The notes beneath the pieces were generated by a model, which was not told where the DNA came from, made no database searches, and was given only the letters and a program-made list of their open reading frames with translations. A stretch of 34,126 nt of DNA, from contig JAISZY010000017.1 in NCBI GenBank assembly GCA_031284375.1, positions 1 through 34,126 on the forward strand. The letters run 5' to 3'. Both the position numbers and the translations under genes were made by a program. This stretch comes from Tannerellaceae bacterium. GTDB taxonomy: Bacteria; Bacteroidota; Bacteroidia; Bacteroidales; Tannerellaceae. Shown here in pieces: positions 33,800-34,126 of the stretch (position 1 is its first letter; each line of letters starts with the position of its first letter).

Positions 33800-33823
33800 T
33801 CATTCCTAAAGGAGAATCACAGC

Positions 33824-34126
33824 ATGAGAACGATGATTTGTTTAGTAGCGTCGGCCATTGCCCTATGCGGCACGGCGCAGGCGCAAAGTAAAGGAAGCAG
33901 GGGGAAAATTCTTATCGCCTATTTTTCGTGGGGCGGAAATACCATGAAAGCATTGCGAATTATCATTATCACACTGGCGGGTGTTTTATCCGTCTTGTTT
34001 TCAAATGCATTAAAGGCACAGGAGATGGACAATAAAAAAGTAACGGCGGGGCGCGACCGACTCGGCTCTTTGGCCCCGAAATTTGCCGAACTGAACGACG
34101 ATGTTCTATTCGGCCAAGTATGGTCG
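33824..34126 (+). CDS. chimeric ORF: flavodoxin start fused to carboxymuconolactone decarboxylase start (3' end outside window)
   Basis: The frame is open from ATG 33824 to the window end (101 codons). Residues 1-40 are a Sec signal (cut near AQA) plus the first strand and phosphate loop of a flavodoxin, KILIAYFSWGGNT. At residue 41 (ATG 33944) a second complete signal peptide begins, KALRIIIITLAGVLSVLFSN then ALKAQ. It is followed by VTAGRDRLGSLAPKFAELND and DVLFGQVWS, typical of the N-terminus of exported carboxymuconolactone decarboxylase (AhpD-like) proteins. Two genes that often neighbour each other in Bacteroidales seem joined by an in-frame deletion that removed the rest of the flavodoxin. 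Translation from the internal ATG could still give a normal decarboxylase. Confidence 0.75.
   Translation, partial: MRTMICLVASAIALCGTAQAQSKGSRGKILIAYFSWGGNTMKALRIIIITLAGVLSVLFSNALKAQEMDNKKVTAGRDRLGSLAPKFAELNDDVLFGQVWS

Overview
The window reads as the chromosome of a member of the order Bacteroidales (Bacteroides/Parabacteroides/Tannerellaceae-like; I cannot fix the genus). The support is: SusC/SusD transporters, NVEALA leader peptides and 6-bladed beta-propeller lipoproteins, Mfa/FimA-type fimbrillins with DUF5119 and DUF3575 partners, a FecR/ECF sigma circuit, Bacteroidetes-type -7 promoter boxes (TAnnTTTG), and A-rich translation starts rather than strong Shine-Dalgarno sites. No rRNA, tRNA or CRISPR array was recognised.

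Layout. (1) 1-4971, plus strand: two complete 6-bladed beta-propeller lipoproteins and the end of a third with nearly identical 3' ends, a CxxC thioredoxin-fold-like lipoprotein, a small Cys-rich NVEALA-leader peptide, a 41-bp tandem repeat array, and a signal peptidase I. Together they look like a secreted-peptide module. (2) 5037-11166, minus strand: a Tat-signal Gfo/Idh/MocA oxidoreductase and a SusD/SusC pair. The SusC reading frame carries an in-frame amber codon inside its signal peptide, and two related palindromes lie upstream. (3) 11652-16535, minus strand: a tightly packed operon pyrB-pyrI-flavin reductase-M24 peptidase-alkaline phosphatase with a textbook promoter. (4) 16.6-17.3 kb: a nest of repeats and large hairpins without credible genes. 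(5) 17408-23425, minus strand: a fimbrial operon (DUF3575, DUF5119, three fimbrillin-type lipoproteins). The last two fimbrillins carry an InlB-type repeat and a glycine-rich domain, and an internal hairpin follows the first fimbrillin gene. (6) 23.4-24.7 kb: a divergent regulatory region with 22-bp repeats in both orientations.

(7) 24676-30136, plus strand: ECF sigma factor, FecR anti-sigma, an STN-carrying outer-membrane receptor, and two paralogous small lipoproteins of unknown function. Two matching promoter-like sites, one before fecR and one before the lipoproteins, share sequence and spacing and probably define the regulon of this sigma factor. (8) 30202-34126: a decaying or rearranged end. 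It holds an IS1595-type transposase cut off at its first catalytic residue, a beta-propeller gene interrupted by an in-frame TGA, a 21-bp tandem repeat leader before a hypothetical gene, a DUF362 gene with an internal deletion and frameshift, and a chimeric open frame joining the start of a flavodoxin to the start of a carboxymuconolactone decarboxylase.

The two most promising candidate systems are the sigma/FecR/STN receptor circuit with its paired lipoproteins, and the NVEALA peptide/propeller/thioredoxin/signal-peptidase cluster. The density of disrupted genes (five in 34 kb, three of them in the last 4 kb) is also unusual.
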